A DNA stretch of 64,000 nucleotides from Pseudomonas sivasensis (GTDB taxonomy: Bacteria; Pseudomonadota; Gammaproteobacteria; Pseudomonadales; Pseudomonadaceae): NCBI RefSeq assembly GCF_013778505.1, contig NZ_JAAOWU010000009.1, forward strand, positions 164,529 through 228,528, in the 5' to 3' direction. Made by a program: the position numbers and the translations under genes. The notes beneath the pieces were generated by a model. It was given only the letters and a program-made list of their open reading frames with translations, was not told where the DNA came from and did not search any database. Positions 7,629 to 16,967 of this stretch are shown here, one piece after another; position 1 is the stretch's first letter; each line of letters starts with the position of its first letter.

Positions 7629-8513
7629 TCAGCTGTGGCGGTAAAACCGATCCAATAGCGCCGGAAGCCCCGCCCGCCAGGCCCGTGGCTTGATGCCAAA
7701 GGTATGCAGGATTTTCTTGCAGGCCAACACCGCGTGCTGCGGCTCGTCCGTCGCATCCGGCCGGGCCGCGTGGGCTTGGGCGGTGGGCGATTCGATGGCC
7801 AACGGATGGAAAGTGCGCGCTTCGGTTAGGATCGCCTGACCCAGCGCCAGCGGCGTAGTCGCCTCCTGGCCGGCGTAATGGTAAGTGCCCCACAGCGGCG
7901 CCGCGCAATCGAGTTGCTTGAGCACCGAAATGATCACCCGCGCCGCATCATCCACCGGCGTCGGGTTGCCACGGCGGTCATCCGCCATCAGCAATTCATC
8001 CGGTTTCTCGGCCCGGGCCAGGAAGCGCCCGAGGGTGCCATCCACACTGTCATCCAGCAGCCAGCCAAAGCGCAGCAACACATGCTGCGGGCACGTGGCG
8101 CGCACACTCTGTTCGATACGCCACAACGCCTGGCCACGCAGGCCCAGGGGCACCGGCTCGTCCTTTTCGCTATAGGCGGTGGCACGAGAGCCATCGAATA
8201 CGCGGTAGCTGGACGGTTGCAGCAAGGTGATGTTGTGGTGTTGGCACAGTTCGGCCAGGCGCTCGATAGCGAACTCCTGCGAAGCCAAACGGGTTTCGCT
8301 GACGGCTTCGGCCTGGAACCAGTCGAAGTAGTAGGCGAGATTGATCAAGGCATCGGGACGGGTGTCGTCGAGCAATTGGGTAAGGCTCGCGGCATCCCAG
8401 CCGTCTTGGGGCGGTTTGGGTGCGAGGAAACCGATGTCTTCCTCTGCACCGAGGCGAATCAGCGCCTGCCCGAGGGCATTCCCGCCGCCCAATAACATAA
8501 GGCGCATTCGCAT
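7629..8513 (-). CDS. RmlD-like NAD(P)-dependent sugar epimerase/reductase family protein
   Basis: A 294-residue Rossmann-fold protein of the extended SDR group. The N-terminus MRMRLMLLGGGNALGQALIR carries the nucleotide-binding glycine pattern, and the segment DALINLAYYFDWFQAEAVSE resembles the RmlD substrate region; GTYHYAGQEATT near residue 205 also matches that family. The YxxxK catalytic pair of typical SDRs is not evident: the region has SYRVFDGSRATAY instead, so catalysis is uncertain. The start at 8513 fits the fold; the open frame to 8747 enters the next gene. It lies 112 bp downstream of the mechanosensitive channel gene and is convergent with oprG across the REPIN. Confidence 0.75.
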   Translation of the reverse strand: MRMRLMLLGGGNALGQALIRLGAEEDIGFLAPKPPQDGWDAASLTQLLDDTRPDALINLAYYFDWFQAEAVSETRLASQEFAIERLAELCQHHNITLLQPSSYRVFDGSRATAYSEKDEPVPLGLRGQALWRIEQSVRATCPQHVLLRFGWLLDDSVDGTLGRFLARAEKPDELLMADDRRGNPTPVDDAARVIISVLKQLDCAAPLWGTYHYAGQEATTPLALGQAILTEARTFHPLAIESPTAQAHAARPDATDEPQHAVLACKKILHTFGIKPRAWRAGLPALLDRFYRHS

Positions 8514-8625
8514 AGATTGAGCAGGCCCGGTCTGTTTGGAACGTTGGCTATGGTCGGCAGGCCCGTGGGCCTTGCCGCTGGCATTTGCCAGAATCGTTGC
8601 ATTTTGCGGGTTTGTAGCGCAACCG

Positions 8626-10710
8626 TCACGGATTAAGTGTCTTGACGCCTGGCTCTGCGGGCTCATGCTCCAACGCCGCACGCTGGGGAACCATGACCTG
8701 CTGTGGATAAGTTTGCGCGAAGTGCACCTCGGGGCAGTTATCCACAAGCTTTTTCAGACGCTGGTTAAACGCGCGACTTACAGCATATTGCCCACCCGAT
8801 ACCGTGCGGAACTGCGCTGTGAGCACCACACCATTGAGGTCCATCTTGTCGACACCAAACACTTCCAGCGGCCCTTGCAGGTTGTACTTGAGGAAGACAT
8901 CGTCGCGGATCGACTGACCGGCTTCACGAATCAACTCCACGGCCTTGTCCACATCGGTGTCGTAGGTGAACTGCACCGAGAAGAACGCATAGGCAAATTG
9001 CCGCGACTGGTTGGTGACCGCCTTGATCTGCCCGAACGGCACCGAATGCACAAAGCCCTTGCCGTCACGCAGACGCAGGGTGCGGATAGTCAGGCCCTCG
9101 ACGGTGCCGGCGTGGCCGGAGTCGAGCACCACCCAGTCGCCGATGGACAGCGTGTCTTCAATGATGATGAACAGCCCGGTGATCACATCCTGCACCAGTT
9201 GCTGAGAACCAAAACCAATGGCCAGGCCGACCACACCAGCACCCGCCAGCAGCGGCGCGACATTGATGCCAAGGTTGGCCATGGTGGTGATCGCGCAGAT
9301 GACCACCAGGATGATCTTCACCGCATTACGCAACAGCGGCAGTATGGTTTTCACCCGCGTGCTCGGCTGGCGACTGGAGCGTTTGTTTACCGGCGGTTTC
9401 AGCGCTTCCTGGATCGCCGTGTCGAGCACCACCCAGAACAACCATGTCATCAGCAGGATCAGGCCGATGCTGCTCAAAGAGTCGCTGATTGCCCGCCCTA
9501 CCGAGTTGCGCTGGGCAAACTCGAACAGGGACACGCCCCAGATCCGCCCAAGGATTTCGATAAAGGCGATCGCCATGACAATGCGCAGGATCGCGTGCAA
9601 CAGGCTCAAGAAGCGATCTTTATAGGCGCTGCTGCGCTGGATCGCTACCTGGCTGCGGGACTTGAACAGGTGTTGCAACACGGTGCTCAAGAACACGGTG
9701 CCAATCAGCAGAATCGTGGTGAACAGCGCGCAACGCAGGGCTTTCTGGTTATCGTCACCGGCGCCGATGAGGTTGATTGCCGAGACCAGCACCATCAATA
9801 GAATCGGCCAGTACCAAAGGCCGGAAAACACCCGCAAAGATTGCTGCAACGCCGGATGTTTAAGGCGCTGGGCCAGTGGCCGATTGCGGATCAGATGGGC
9901 GACCGGCCGACGCAAGCGCACCACCAGCACGCCGAAAATCACCGCCGCGAACAGGCCGGTAAATACCGCAATACTGCTGGTGATATTGCCGCCAAGCTGG
10001 CGGGCGATTTGCGGGCTGGTCAAGGCATCGCTGAGGGCGGCGAGGAAGCCAATCAGGAACAGCGGCTTGGGGCAGTAATCGCGAATAATCTGCACCGCCG
10101 GCCGCTTGTGGCCGAAATTGAACATGACAATCACGCACAACAGCATCGAGGTGGAAAAGATCCCGCTGCTGGTGGCATAGGCAAAACACAGTGCCAACGC
10201 GCGCCCCACCGAAGTGGGCAGGAAGTGACTGACATAAAGGGTCAGCGGCAGGCAAATCAGCGCCGGGATCGTGTAGGGCACCACATACCCGAGCACCGCA
10301 TGCAGGCGTTTGCGCTGTGCGACGAATGACCGTCGGCCCAAGCGCTGCACAATAAAACGCCCCAACAACGTCAGCACGGTAAATGCGCCGACCCACACAC
10401 CTGACAGCAGCAGAAAATTCCCGGCCACACTCCACGGCGAACGTTCTGACGTTTGGTCGACCAACCGCCCTACTTCATCCGCCGCCCTGTCCGCACGCAG
10501 GCGCCAGGCGTCGATCAGGCTCTGATTGAGATCGAGCTTGTCCTGCACGTCGTCGATGCTGGAACTGATGGCACCGAGCAGTCCGCCTTCCACCAGCAAC
10601 TCTGGCTTGGCCGGCGTCTCGGGTTCGGGCGCAACCGCCGCGGCGTGCAGTGCGCCACTGCCGCAAAACAGCAGCGCACCGAGCAGTAATGCAGTCTTGA
10701 GATTCAGCAA
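8626..10710 (-). CDS. Mechanosensitive ion channel, MscS superfamily (YbiO-like)
   Basis: A 694-residue inner-membrane channel that opens under membrane tension to release solutes during hypo-osmotic shock. A signal peptide (about 1-24, ending ALHAA) leads into a periplasmic helical segment, then about ten membrane helices up to residue 490. The MscS core begins with the pore helix GAGVVGLAIGFGSQQLVQDV (from about 490), followed by the beta domain with GDWVVLDSGHAGTVEGLTIR and a cytoplasmic alpha/beta domain. Length and the pore sequence are closest to E. coli YbiO. It is separated by 58 bp from the VWA-like gene upstream on the same strand. Confidence 0.9.
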   Translation of the reverse strand: MLNLKTALLLGALLFCGSGALHAAAVAPEPETPAKPELLVEGGLLGAISSSIDDVQDKLDLNQSLIDAWRLRADRAADEVGRLVDQTSERSPWSVAGNFLLLSGVWVGAFTVLTLLGRFIVQRLGRRSFVAQRKRLHAVLGYVVPYTIPALICLPLTLYVSHFLPTSVGRALALCFAYATSSGIFSTSMLLCVIVMFNFGHKRPAVQIIRDYCPKPLFLIGFLAALSDALTSPQIARQLGGNITSSIAVFTGLFAAVIFGVLVVRLRRPVAHLIRNRPLAQRLKHPALQQSLRVFSGLWYWPILLMVLVSAINLIGAGDDNQKALRCALFTTILLIGTVFLSTVLQHLFKSRSQVAIQRSSAYKDRFLSLLHAILRIVMAIAFIEILGRIWGVSLFEFAQRNSVGRAISDSLSSIGLILLMTWLFWVVLDTAIQEALKPPVNKRSSRQPSTRVKTILPLLRNAVKIILVVICAITTMANLGINVAPLLAGAGVVGLAIGFGSQQLVQDVITGLFIIIEDTLSIGDWVVLDSGHAGTVEGLTIRTLRLRDGKGFVHSVPFGQIKAVTNQSRQFAYAFFSVQFTYDTDVDKAVELIREAGQSIRDDVFLKYNLQGPLEVFGVDKMDLNGVVLTAQFRTVSGGQYAVSRAFNQRLKKLVDNCPEVHFAQTYPQQVMVPQRAALEHEPAEPGVKTLNP

Positions 10711-10768
10711 AACACCGAGTTCCTTCAGAAGGGTCTGTAAGGAACTGACGGGTTTCAGCAGGGATGGT

Positions 10769-11599
10769 TCACTTCAGGTCGACATTCAGGCTTGGCGCGC
10801 CAAACGCTACCAACTGCGCGTTAGAGCCGGCGAAATAGCCTTTCCAGAAGCCTTCCAACGCTTGGATGGTCTTGCCGGAGCGATAAGCCTGCTTGACGTC
10901 CTTAGTCACCAACGCCGCACCGGCCACATAGACGCGCGCGCCCTGGAGATCGGCGAACAGGCCTTTGTCGGCCACCCGCTTCAGCTCGGCGTCGGGTTGC
11001 AGGTCACGAATCCGATTGTTGGCGTAGAAGCTGCCGAAGTCGCTGTTTTCCAGCATGTCGGAAATCAACAACACCACACGTTCCTGAGCCGGTTGCTGGC
11101 CCAGGTCTTTGCCGATATCACGCAACGACTGGAAGATCTCACTGCGCGCAATCTCTTCGGACGCTTCACGCAGCGTGGTCACAAACACCTTGCCAAAGGT
11201 CTTGTTGAAAAAGCTGCGCTGCTCGGCCAGGCACGTATCAAAGGTGCGCAGCGATTGCATGCCCACGCGCTCACGGACTTTCTCGTCGATGCCCTGGTTG
11301 AGTTCACCGGCAAAGCGCAATTGCATGAACTGCCCCGGCAGAAACGCCGAGAAGCTGTACAGTCGGACCTTATCGCCCGGCTGAACAAAGCGCTGCACCT
11401 GGGCCCAAGTGGCCTTCTGAATGACCTCAGGCATCGGGATCGTTTGATCAATGATCACCGTCAACTCGCGCCCCGCAGACACGGGCCGAAACTCAGCGAC
11501 CTTGGCGTACGGATAGCAATCCGGAATGTCGTTGCGCTCACCGGCCACCGCCATCAAGGGCGCCAGCAACAGGGCACAGAAAAAGCGCGGGATCATCAT
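10769..11599 (-). CDS. Exported VWA-like protein of an uncharacterised envelope cluster
   Basis: A 276-residue protein with a signal peptide (about 1-20, ending AVAG). The remainder looks like a von Willebrand A fold: a first strand ELTVIIDQTIPM with Asp51 but no complete DxSxS metal site, and a later strand VVLLISDMLENSDF typical of this fold. The region AFLPGQFMQLRFAGELNQG lies between them. It directly abuts the upstream membrane-protein gene (stop at 11600, start at 11599), so the pair is almost certainly co-transcribed and translationally coupled. I do not know a function; a periplasmic adhesion or scaffold role is a guess from the fold. Confidence 0.7.
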   Translation of the reverse strand: MMIPRFFCALLLAPLMAVAGERNDIPDCYPYAKVAEFRPVSAGRELTVIIDQTIPMPEVIQKATWAQVQRFVQPGDKVRLYSFSAFLPGQFMQLRFAGELNQGIDEKVRERVGMQSLRTFDTCLAEQRSFFNKTFGKVFVTTLREASEEIARSEIFQSLRDIGKDLGQQPAQERVVLLISDMLENSDFGSFYANNRIRDLQPDAELKRVADKGLFADLQGARVYVAGAALVTKDVKQAYRSGKTIQALEGFWKGYFAGSNAQLVAFGAPSLNVDLK

Positions 11600-13195
11600 T
11601 CAGGCACCTGTTGCGTCAAAGTCTTTAACCAACTGCTGTTCGGCACGCAGCGCCAGCACATCTTCCAGGGCGTGGCCTTTGGCACGGCTGATCGTTGCCA
11701 ATTGCTCTTCGGTGTAGGCCGTCAGGTCTTTGCCGCGCAGGGCGTCGAGACCTTCCGAGGCAGCCACCGCCACTGGCGCCTGCACCGGGGCTGGTGCTGG
11801 TGCTGGTGCTGGTGCTGGTGCTGGTGCTGGTGCTGCGACTTCCGCTACCGCCGGTGCGGCAGGAGCGGCAGGAGCAACCGGAACATTGACGGGTTTGGCC
11901 GCCGGTTGCGGATTCCCTGGCAACGCCTGTTTGCGCGCCACGAAGGTCTCGAAACTGCGATTGTGTGCAGTGGTCAACGCCGCCTGCTGCTGGGCGTTGG
12001 TGGTGGTGCGCCCGGCGAGCTTAAGCTGCAATTTGCTCAATTTGTGATCGGCATGGGAGGCAATTTCCACGCGCTGGCTCTGCATCCAGTTTTCCAGGGC
12101 TTCGCCGCTGGAGAACTTGTGGGTGTGCTCCCAGGCAGTCTTGGACTCAACCCCGGCAAAACCGAAGATCGACGCCAGCCAGATACTGGTGATCTGAATC
12201 GCGATGTAGATCACCGACAGCACGATGAAGGTGATCAGCGAGGCTTTGCGGATCGCGTCCATCTTGTCGGTCAGGGTTTGCTTGTCTGCCTGATCGTTGA
12301 TCGCCGCCGAATCGGCCGGCAGTTCGAACGGGCTGGCCGAGTCGTAATTCTGCTGGGCAAAGGCATGCGGGCTGCCGACCATTTCGGTCTCGATGCTTTT
12401 GAGCTGCATGGTGCGGATACCGAACGCCGCAATAGCGATAATCGCGATCCAGATACCGGTGGTGATCATCCAGCCACGGCTTGGTGTCACGGTGTGGTTG
12501 GTGTTAATGCGCGCCAGGATGCGGTTGTAGTCCTTGCCGTCTTTATCGCTTTCGGTGTCTTTGATCCCGATGCCCGGCAACTCCTTGAGCTGATTCGGGC
12601 GGTCGCTGTCGCTGTCGTTTTCCCACCAGTGGCGAGCCTTGCTGATCAGCGCGTTCTTGTGCGCGGCACGGCCGGTGACTTCGGCCAGGATCGCCGAGGC
12701 GACCGCCAGCAGGAAGGCGAACAACCAGCCCATCCAGCTTTGGTCATTGGCCGACAGGTTCTGGTTGATGAATGGCACCAGTACGTAGGCGAAACCCACG
12801 GCCTCGAACATGATCAGCATAAAAATCAGGGCAAACACCCAGAACGGTCGCTCCCGGCGGCCACGCTCGCCGATGGTGCGCAGGTAGGATTCGCTTTTAT
12901 TAAAGAAGTCGACGTCTTCCGCGCCGATTTTTTCATAGCGCGAGTAGTACGCGTCGCACAGCTCGCTCTCGGATTTCGGCCAGCCATAAGCGTCGAGCAT
13001 CAGGCTCTGCTTGGACAGGCGCGCCACCTTGCCGATCACGGGCACGCCGTGCCAAACACGCATGACGAAATAACCCACTTTTTCCCAATACGCTTGAATC
13101 AGGATCGCCGCCAGCAGCGTGGAAATCACCAGGCCGGTGATTAGCTTGTTTGCCCAGAGCAGGGCCGTCAGCGCATTAAAGCTGAAGTCTTCCAT
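11600..13195 (-). CDS. Five-TM membrane protein with Ala-Pro linker, uncharacterised
   Basis: A 531-residue inner-membrane protein not recognised as a known family. Probable membrane helices: about 14-35, 118-140, 156-176, 243-263 and 324-350. After the last helix comes a cytoplasmic or periplasmic helical region, then an Ala-Pro linker (about 455-470) encoded by seven perfect 6-bp repeats, and a C-terminal segment GLDALRGKDLTAYTEEQLATISRAKGHALEDVL that looks like a small helical domain. It sits between an OmpA-type lipoprotein gene (18 bp upstream) and a VWA-like gene (abutting). The trio looks like an envelope-spanning assembly. Function unknown. Confidence 0.72.
   Translation of the reverse strand: MEDFSFNALTALLWANKLITGLVISTLLAAILIQAYWEKVGYFVMRVWHGVPVIGKVARLSKQSLMLDAYGWPKSESELCDAYYSRYEKIGAEDVDFFNKSESYLRTIGERGRRERPFWVFALIFMLIMFEAVGFAYVLVPFINQNLSANDQSWMGWLFAFLLAVASAILAEVTGRAAHKNALISKARHWWENDSDSDRPNQLKELPGIGIKDTESDKDGKDYNRILARINTNHTVTPSRGWMITTGIWIAIIAIAAFGIRTMQLKSIETEMVGSPHAFAQQNYDSASPFELPADSAAINDQADKQTLTDKMDAIRKASLITFIVLSVIYIAIQITSIWLASIFGFAGVESKTAWEHTHKFSSGEALENWMQSQRVEIASHADHKLSKLQLKLAGRTTTNAQQQAALTTAHNRSFETFVARKQALPGNPQPAAKPVNVPVAPAAPAAPAVAEVAAPAPAPAPAPAPAPAPVQAPVAVAASEGLDALRGKDLTAYTEEQLATISRAKGHALEDVLALRAEQQLVKDFDATGA
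11790..11831. repeat. (GCTGGT)7 hexanucleotide tandem repeat
   Basis: Seven perfect copies of GCTGGT, in frame inside the membrane-protein gene, encode an alternating Ala-Pro run on the minus strand. Because the unit is 6 bp, slippage changes linker length without a frameshift. Confidence 0.95.
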
Positions 13196-13213
13196 GGTGT
13201 ATGTCCTTGAGTC

Positions 13214-14677
13214 TTACGCGCGAATCGGCACGAAACGGGTAGTGAAAGCTTCACGGCTGCGCGGGTAGAACAACGCACCGTCCGTGGCTTCGGAGTTTTT
13301 CTTGCTGAACACCACGTCGATACACGACACCGGTGCCTTGGGGTCTTGGATGAAAACGCGATAGAGCACCAGGTCCTCACCTTCGTAGGTGTTGGCCACG
13401 GCTTTGCTTTTGATCGACTTGCGGTTGCCGTCCTTGTAGCCCTGGACCACTTCGATGAAGGGTTGGCGGTCGACGCTGGCGCCGTCACGCAGGATCGAAA
13501 CCGGTGACAGCGTCACCAGGTGGCCATTGACCACATTCGCCCACACGCGGTTGTTGTAGCCCGGCAGGTACTCGGTGGTGACTTGGGTGTCGAGCGCCTT
13601 GCCGCTGGCGAGGTTGAACACCTTGCCGGTTTCTCGCGGGCGGTCGGCTTCGCAACTGCTGTTGGGCAGATCGTTGGCTTGCGCGCTGCTGACCAGAGCG
13701 AACCCGGCCTTTTTCGGCGCGATGCCTTGGGCCAGAGTCCAACGCGTGTCGCTGGCCGGCTGGCCGCCAAAGTCGACCAGGGCGGTACCGGCATCGGCGG
13801 GCTTGCTCTCGGCAGCCGGTTTGGTGGTGGCAGCAGGCTTGTTTTTCGGCGCGCGGGCGACGGTGCGCGCAGGCTCGGTCGAGGTACCGTGCGCCAGGTA
13901 TTTGGAGTTGTTCTGTTCGGCGTTGACCCGTTTGACCAGCATGTTGCGGTCAGTCACTTCAACGATCTCAACCCGACGGTTCTTGCCGCGTTGCTGCACA
14001 TCGCTGTTGTCGGCGATTGGCCGCGAAGCCCCCGCCCCCTGGAAAAACATACGCTGCGGGGCGATGCCTTGCTCGGCCAGGATCGACGCCACGGCGCGGG
14101 CACGTTGCTCGGACAACCGCTGGTTTGTGGCGGCGCTGCCGGTAGCGTCGGTGTGGCCGACGACCAGAATCGCCGCCTGGCTGTTCTGGCCCTGCTTAGG
14201 CGCGAACGCGGCGGCCAACTTGCGGACCTGGCGCTGACCATTGGCGCTCAACTGCGCGCTGCCGGTGGCGAACATGCCTTCATCCTGCACTTGGGCAACG
14301 ATGCCCGCTTCAGTCGGTGCCGGCGCGCGGGCGTTTCCGCTGGCGACCTCCTGGCTTTGCAGGGTTTGCACCTGGATATTCAGGTTCTCTTCCTTGGCGA
14401 TCCGCTCCAGTTCCTGCAAACGGTTCTGCCACAAGTTACCCGCCACACAACCGGCCGCCGCGCCCACACCACCGCCGACGATCGCCTTTTTGGCATCGCC
14501 CGTGATCGCATACGTCAGGCCTGCACCGAGCAATGCACCACCGGCGCAACCGATGGCCGTGCCGTAGTTTTTGCCGGCGTCGTTAAGCGTCGCGCAGCCG
14601 CTGAGCGCCACGGCGCCAGCAAGCAGGCTGATTTTTCGGGTAAAGGAGGTATTCACTTGATGGGTTCCGGCCTTCAT
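13214..14677 (-). CDS. OmpA-family lipoprotein with large C-terminal extension
   Basis: A 487-residue lipoprotein. The lipobox L-S-G-C is at residues 25-28 and is followed by a glycine-zipper stretch (about 43-82, many GG and GAG steps). The OmpA-like peptidoglycan-binding domain spans about 130-240 with GHTDATGS at 174-181 and NQRLSEQRARAV at 185-196. After a Lys/Ala/Pro linker (about 265-295) comes a C-terminal domain of about 190 residues that I cannot assign. The ATG at 14677 is given, but a GTG at 14656 (MNTSFTRKISLL) would give a more typical signal peptide. First gene of the three-gene cluster; 18 bp before the membrane-protein gene. Confidence 0.8.
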   Translation of the reverse strand: MKAGTHQVNTSFTRKISLLAGAVALSGCATLNDAGKNYGTAIGCAGGALLGAGLTYAITGDAKKAIVGGGVGAAAGCVAGNLWQNRLQELERIAKEENLNIQVQTLQSQEVASGNARAPAPTEAGIVAQVQDEGMFATGSAQLSANGQRQVRKLAAAFAPKQGQNSQAAILVVGHTDATGSAATNQRLSEQRARAVASILAEQGIAPQRMFFQGAGASRPIADNSDVQQRGKNRRVEIVEVTDRNMLVKRVNAEQNNSKYLAHGTSTEPARTVARAPKNKPAATTKPAAESKPADAGTALVDFGGQPASDTRWTLAQGIAPKKAGFALVSSAQANDLPNSSCEADRPRETGKVFNLASGKALDTQVTTEYLPGYNNRVWANVVNGHLVTLSPVSILRDGASVDRQPFIEVVQGYKDGNRKSIKSKAVANTYEGEDLVLYRVFIQDPKAPVSCIDVVFSKKNSEATDGALFYPRSREAFTTRFVPIRA

Positions 14678-14922
14678 GAAAAGAGCCGCCGACCCACTGC
14701 CAACGCCGAATACGCGCCAACTGCATCATCCATGAACAGGCCCTGCACAATCGTTGAATGGGGTAAATAGCGCGGGATTGGATCACGTCAGTGATGGCAA
14801 TTCAACAGCATTTGTAACTCCATGCGTCCTTCAGAACCGTCCGTAGGACGCTCGAAACTTTCTCCAGCCGCCAGCAGTCAGCCATTACATGAAGCCAAGC
14901 CCCACTCTTCACAGGAATACAC

Positions 14923-15702
14923 ATGACTGCGATCCCCGACTGGGTGCCCGTTACCCCCAGCGTCGCCATCACGCGCTTTACAGTGCTGACGGTCAATATC
15001 CACAAGGGCTTCACCGCCCTGAACCGACGCTTCATCCTGCCCGAGCTGCGAGAAGCGGTGCGCAGCGTGGGCGCAGACATGGTGTTCCTGCAGGAAATCC
15101 ATGGCACCCACGAGCGCCATCCGCAGCGCTACAGCGACTGGCCGAACATGCCGCAGTACGAGTTTCTGGCCGACAGTATCTGGCCGCAGTTCGCTTACGG
15201 GCGTAACGCGGTTTATCCCCATGGCGACCACGGCAATGCGCTGCTGTCGAAATTCCAGATCGTGAGCTACGACAACCTCGACATCTCCCAAAGCGGCCAT
15301 GAAAACCGTGGCCTGCTGCATTGCGTGTTGCGCTTGCCGGGCAGCGGGCAGGAAGTGCACGCAATCTGTATCCACCTGGGCTTGCGCGAGGTGCATCGCC
15401 AGCAGCAATTGCGTTTGCTGGAGCAGCGCATCCGCGAGATTCCCGCCGATGCGCCGTTGGTGGTCGCCGGCGATTTCAACGACTGGCGCCAGCGGGCCGA
15501 TTTGAGCCAAAGCGGCCTCACCGAGGTGTTCGTGCACACCCTTGGCAAACCGGCGCGCACCTTCCCGGCACGCCTGCCGTTGCTGCCGCTGGACCGCATT
15601 TATGTGCGCAACGTGAAGGTTCACAACCCACAGGTGCTGACCACACGGCCGTGGTCCCATCTTTCAGACCATGTGCCGCTGTCGGTGGAGATTGAGCTAT
15701 GA
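14923..15702 (+). CDS. Endonuclease/exonuclease/phosphatase-family protein (YbhP-like)
   Basis: A 259-residue metal-dependent phosphoesterase of the EEP fold. The ordered motifs are present: TVNIHKGF (about 25-32), FLQEIHG with the metal-binding Glu (about 56-62), the central DHGNALLSKF, CIHLGL, VVAGDFNDWR (about 181-190) and the terminal SDHVPL with catalytic Asp-His. As in E. coli ybhP-clsB-ybhN, it lies upstream of cardiolipin synthase B and overlaps it by 4 bp, so it may act on a lipid head group or phosphodiester in the same pathway; that is inference. A 245-bp gap to the divergent OmpA-lipoprotein gene holds the promoters; I see no further gene there. Confidence 0.85.
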   Translation: MTAIPDWVPVTPSVAITRFTVLTVNIHKGFTALNRRFILPELREAVRSVGADMVFLQEIHGTHERHPQRYSDWPNMPQYEFLADSIWPQFAYGRNAVYPHGDHGNALLSKFQIVSYDNLDISQSGHENRGLLHCVLRLPGSGQEVHAICIHLGLREVHRQQQLRLLEQRIREIPADAPLVVAGDFNDWRQRADLSQSGLTEVFVHTLGKPARTFPARLPLLPLDRIYVRNVKVHNPQVLTTRPWSHLSDHVPLSVEIEL

Positions 15703-16967
15703 ACATTGCGGTCGAGCACATCTCTACCGACCAGCCGCCGGACGAAACCAAGGCACGCGACCTGGATTACGGCTGGCAAAGCGGTAATCAGGTCGAGTTG
15801 CTGGAGAACGGCGAAGCGTACTTTCCCAAGGTATTCGAGGCGCTGCGCCAAGCCCGGCGCGAGATCCTGCTGGAGACCTTTATCCTTTTCGAAGACAAGG
15901 TTGGCCATGAGCTGCAACGTATCCTGATCGAGGCGGCGCAGCGTGGGGTCAAGGTCGTGGTCAGCCTGGATGGCTTTGGCTGCGGCGAGCTGAGCGCGGG
16001 GTTTCTCGGTGAGCTGGCCGAAGCCGGCGTGACGGTGCAGATGTTCGATCCGGCGTCCAAGACGCTGGGGATTCGCACAAACTGGTTCCGCCGCCTGCAC
16101 CGCAAGATTGTGGTGGTGGACGCCACCGTGGGGTTTATCGGCGGGATCAACTTCTCTGCTGATCACTTGGGGGATTTCGGCCCCGAGGCCAAACAGGATT
16201 ACGCGGTGCAGGTAATTGGCCCGGCGGTGGCAGACTTGCATCACTTTGCCTTGGCACAAAGCGGTCGCCAGGTGCGCACGCGGCGCGGGTGGCGACGGCG
16301 CCAGCAGCGGCCTTCAGCGTGGTCGAGCGAGCACGGCGACGGCCTGGTACGGTTGATTTACCGTGACAACCTGCAACACCGCGACGATATCGAAGAAGCG
16401 TATATCCATGCCCTGAGCAAGGCCCAACACCGAGCGGTGATCGCCAACGCGTATTTCTTCCCCGGCTACCGCCTGCTGCGGGAAATCCGCAACGCCGCGC
16501 GCCGCGGTGTGCATGTGCAGTTGATCATGCAGGGCCAACCCGACGTGCTGCTGGCCAAACTGGCAGCACGCATGCTCTACGACTACCTGCTCAAAGACGG
16601 TGTAGTGATTCACGAATACTGCCAGCGCCCGCTGCACGGCAAAGTCGCATTGGTGGATGACGAGTGGAGCACTGTAGGTTCGAGCAACTTGGACCCCTTG
16701 AGCCTGGCACTGAACCTGGAAGCCAACGTGTTGATTCGCGACCGCGCGTTTAATCAGCAACTGTACGAGCGCCTCGAAGTGCTCAGTAAAAATCACTGCC
16801 AGACCATGCCGGAAAACCGCAAGCCACGCCTGTGGTTGTGGCGATTGACCGTCGGCTTCCTGGTGTTCCATGTGATGCGCCATTTCCCCGCGCTGACCGG
16901 TTGGCTGCCTGCGCACAAACCGCGCTTGAAACCCTTCGTGCATGAGGAACAGCGCCATGAAAGCTGA
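15699..16967 (+). CDS. clsB: Cardiolipin synthase B
   Basis: A 422-residue phospholipase-D-superfamily enzyme that makes cardiolipin or related anionic phospholipids by phosphatidyl transfer at the inner membrane. Both HKD motifs are intact: H134-R-K136 with D141, and H313-G-K315 with D320, followed by GSSNLD. There is no N-terminal membrane helix pair, which distinguishes ClsB from ClsA; a short C-terminal hydrophobic stretch follows about residue 375. Overlaps ybhP-like by 4 bp and the ybhN-like gene by 11 bp, so the three form a tight operon. Confidence 0.9.
   Translation: MNIAVEHISTDQPPDETKARDLDYGWQSGNQVELLENGEAYFPKVFEALRQARREILLETFILFEDKVGHELQRILIEAAQRGVKVVVSLDGFGCGELSAGFLGELAEAGVTVQMFDPASKTLGIRTNWFRRLHRKIVVVDATVGFIGGINFSADHLGDFGPEAKQDYAVQVIGPAVADLHHFALAQSGRQVRTRRGWRRRQQRPSAWSSEHGDGLVRLIYRDNLQHRDDIEEAYIHALSKAQHRAVIANAYFFPGYRLLREIRNAARRGVHVQLIMQGQPDVLLAKLAARMLYDYLLKDGVVIHEYCQRPLHGKVALVDDEWSTVGSSNLDPLSLALNLEANVLIRDRAFNQQLYERLEVLSKNHCQTMPENRKPRLWLWRLTVGFLVFHVMRHFPALTGWLPAHKPRLKPFVHEEQRHES

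Noticed and set aside
11790..11831. CRISPR-like repeat
   Set aside because: A contiguous 6-bp tandem repeat without spacers, inside a coding frame.
10526..13144. An 872-codon plus-strand open frame opposite the envelope cluster
   Set aside because: Low-complexity Arg/His/Gln-rich translation typical of a GC-rich antisense frame; it contains a Cys-Trp run caused by the hexanucleotide repeat.
10769..14677. A Zorya-like or other known defence system
   Set aside because: An OmpA domain is present, but there is no MotA-like partner, helicase or nuclease, and the lipoprotein signal differs from ZorB.
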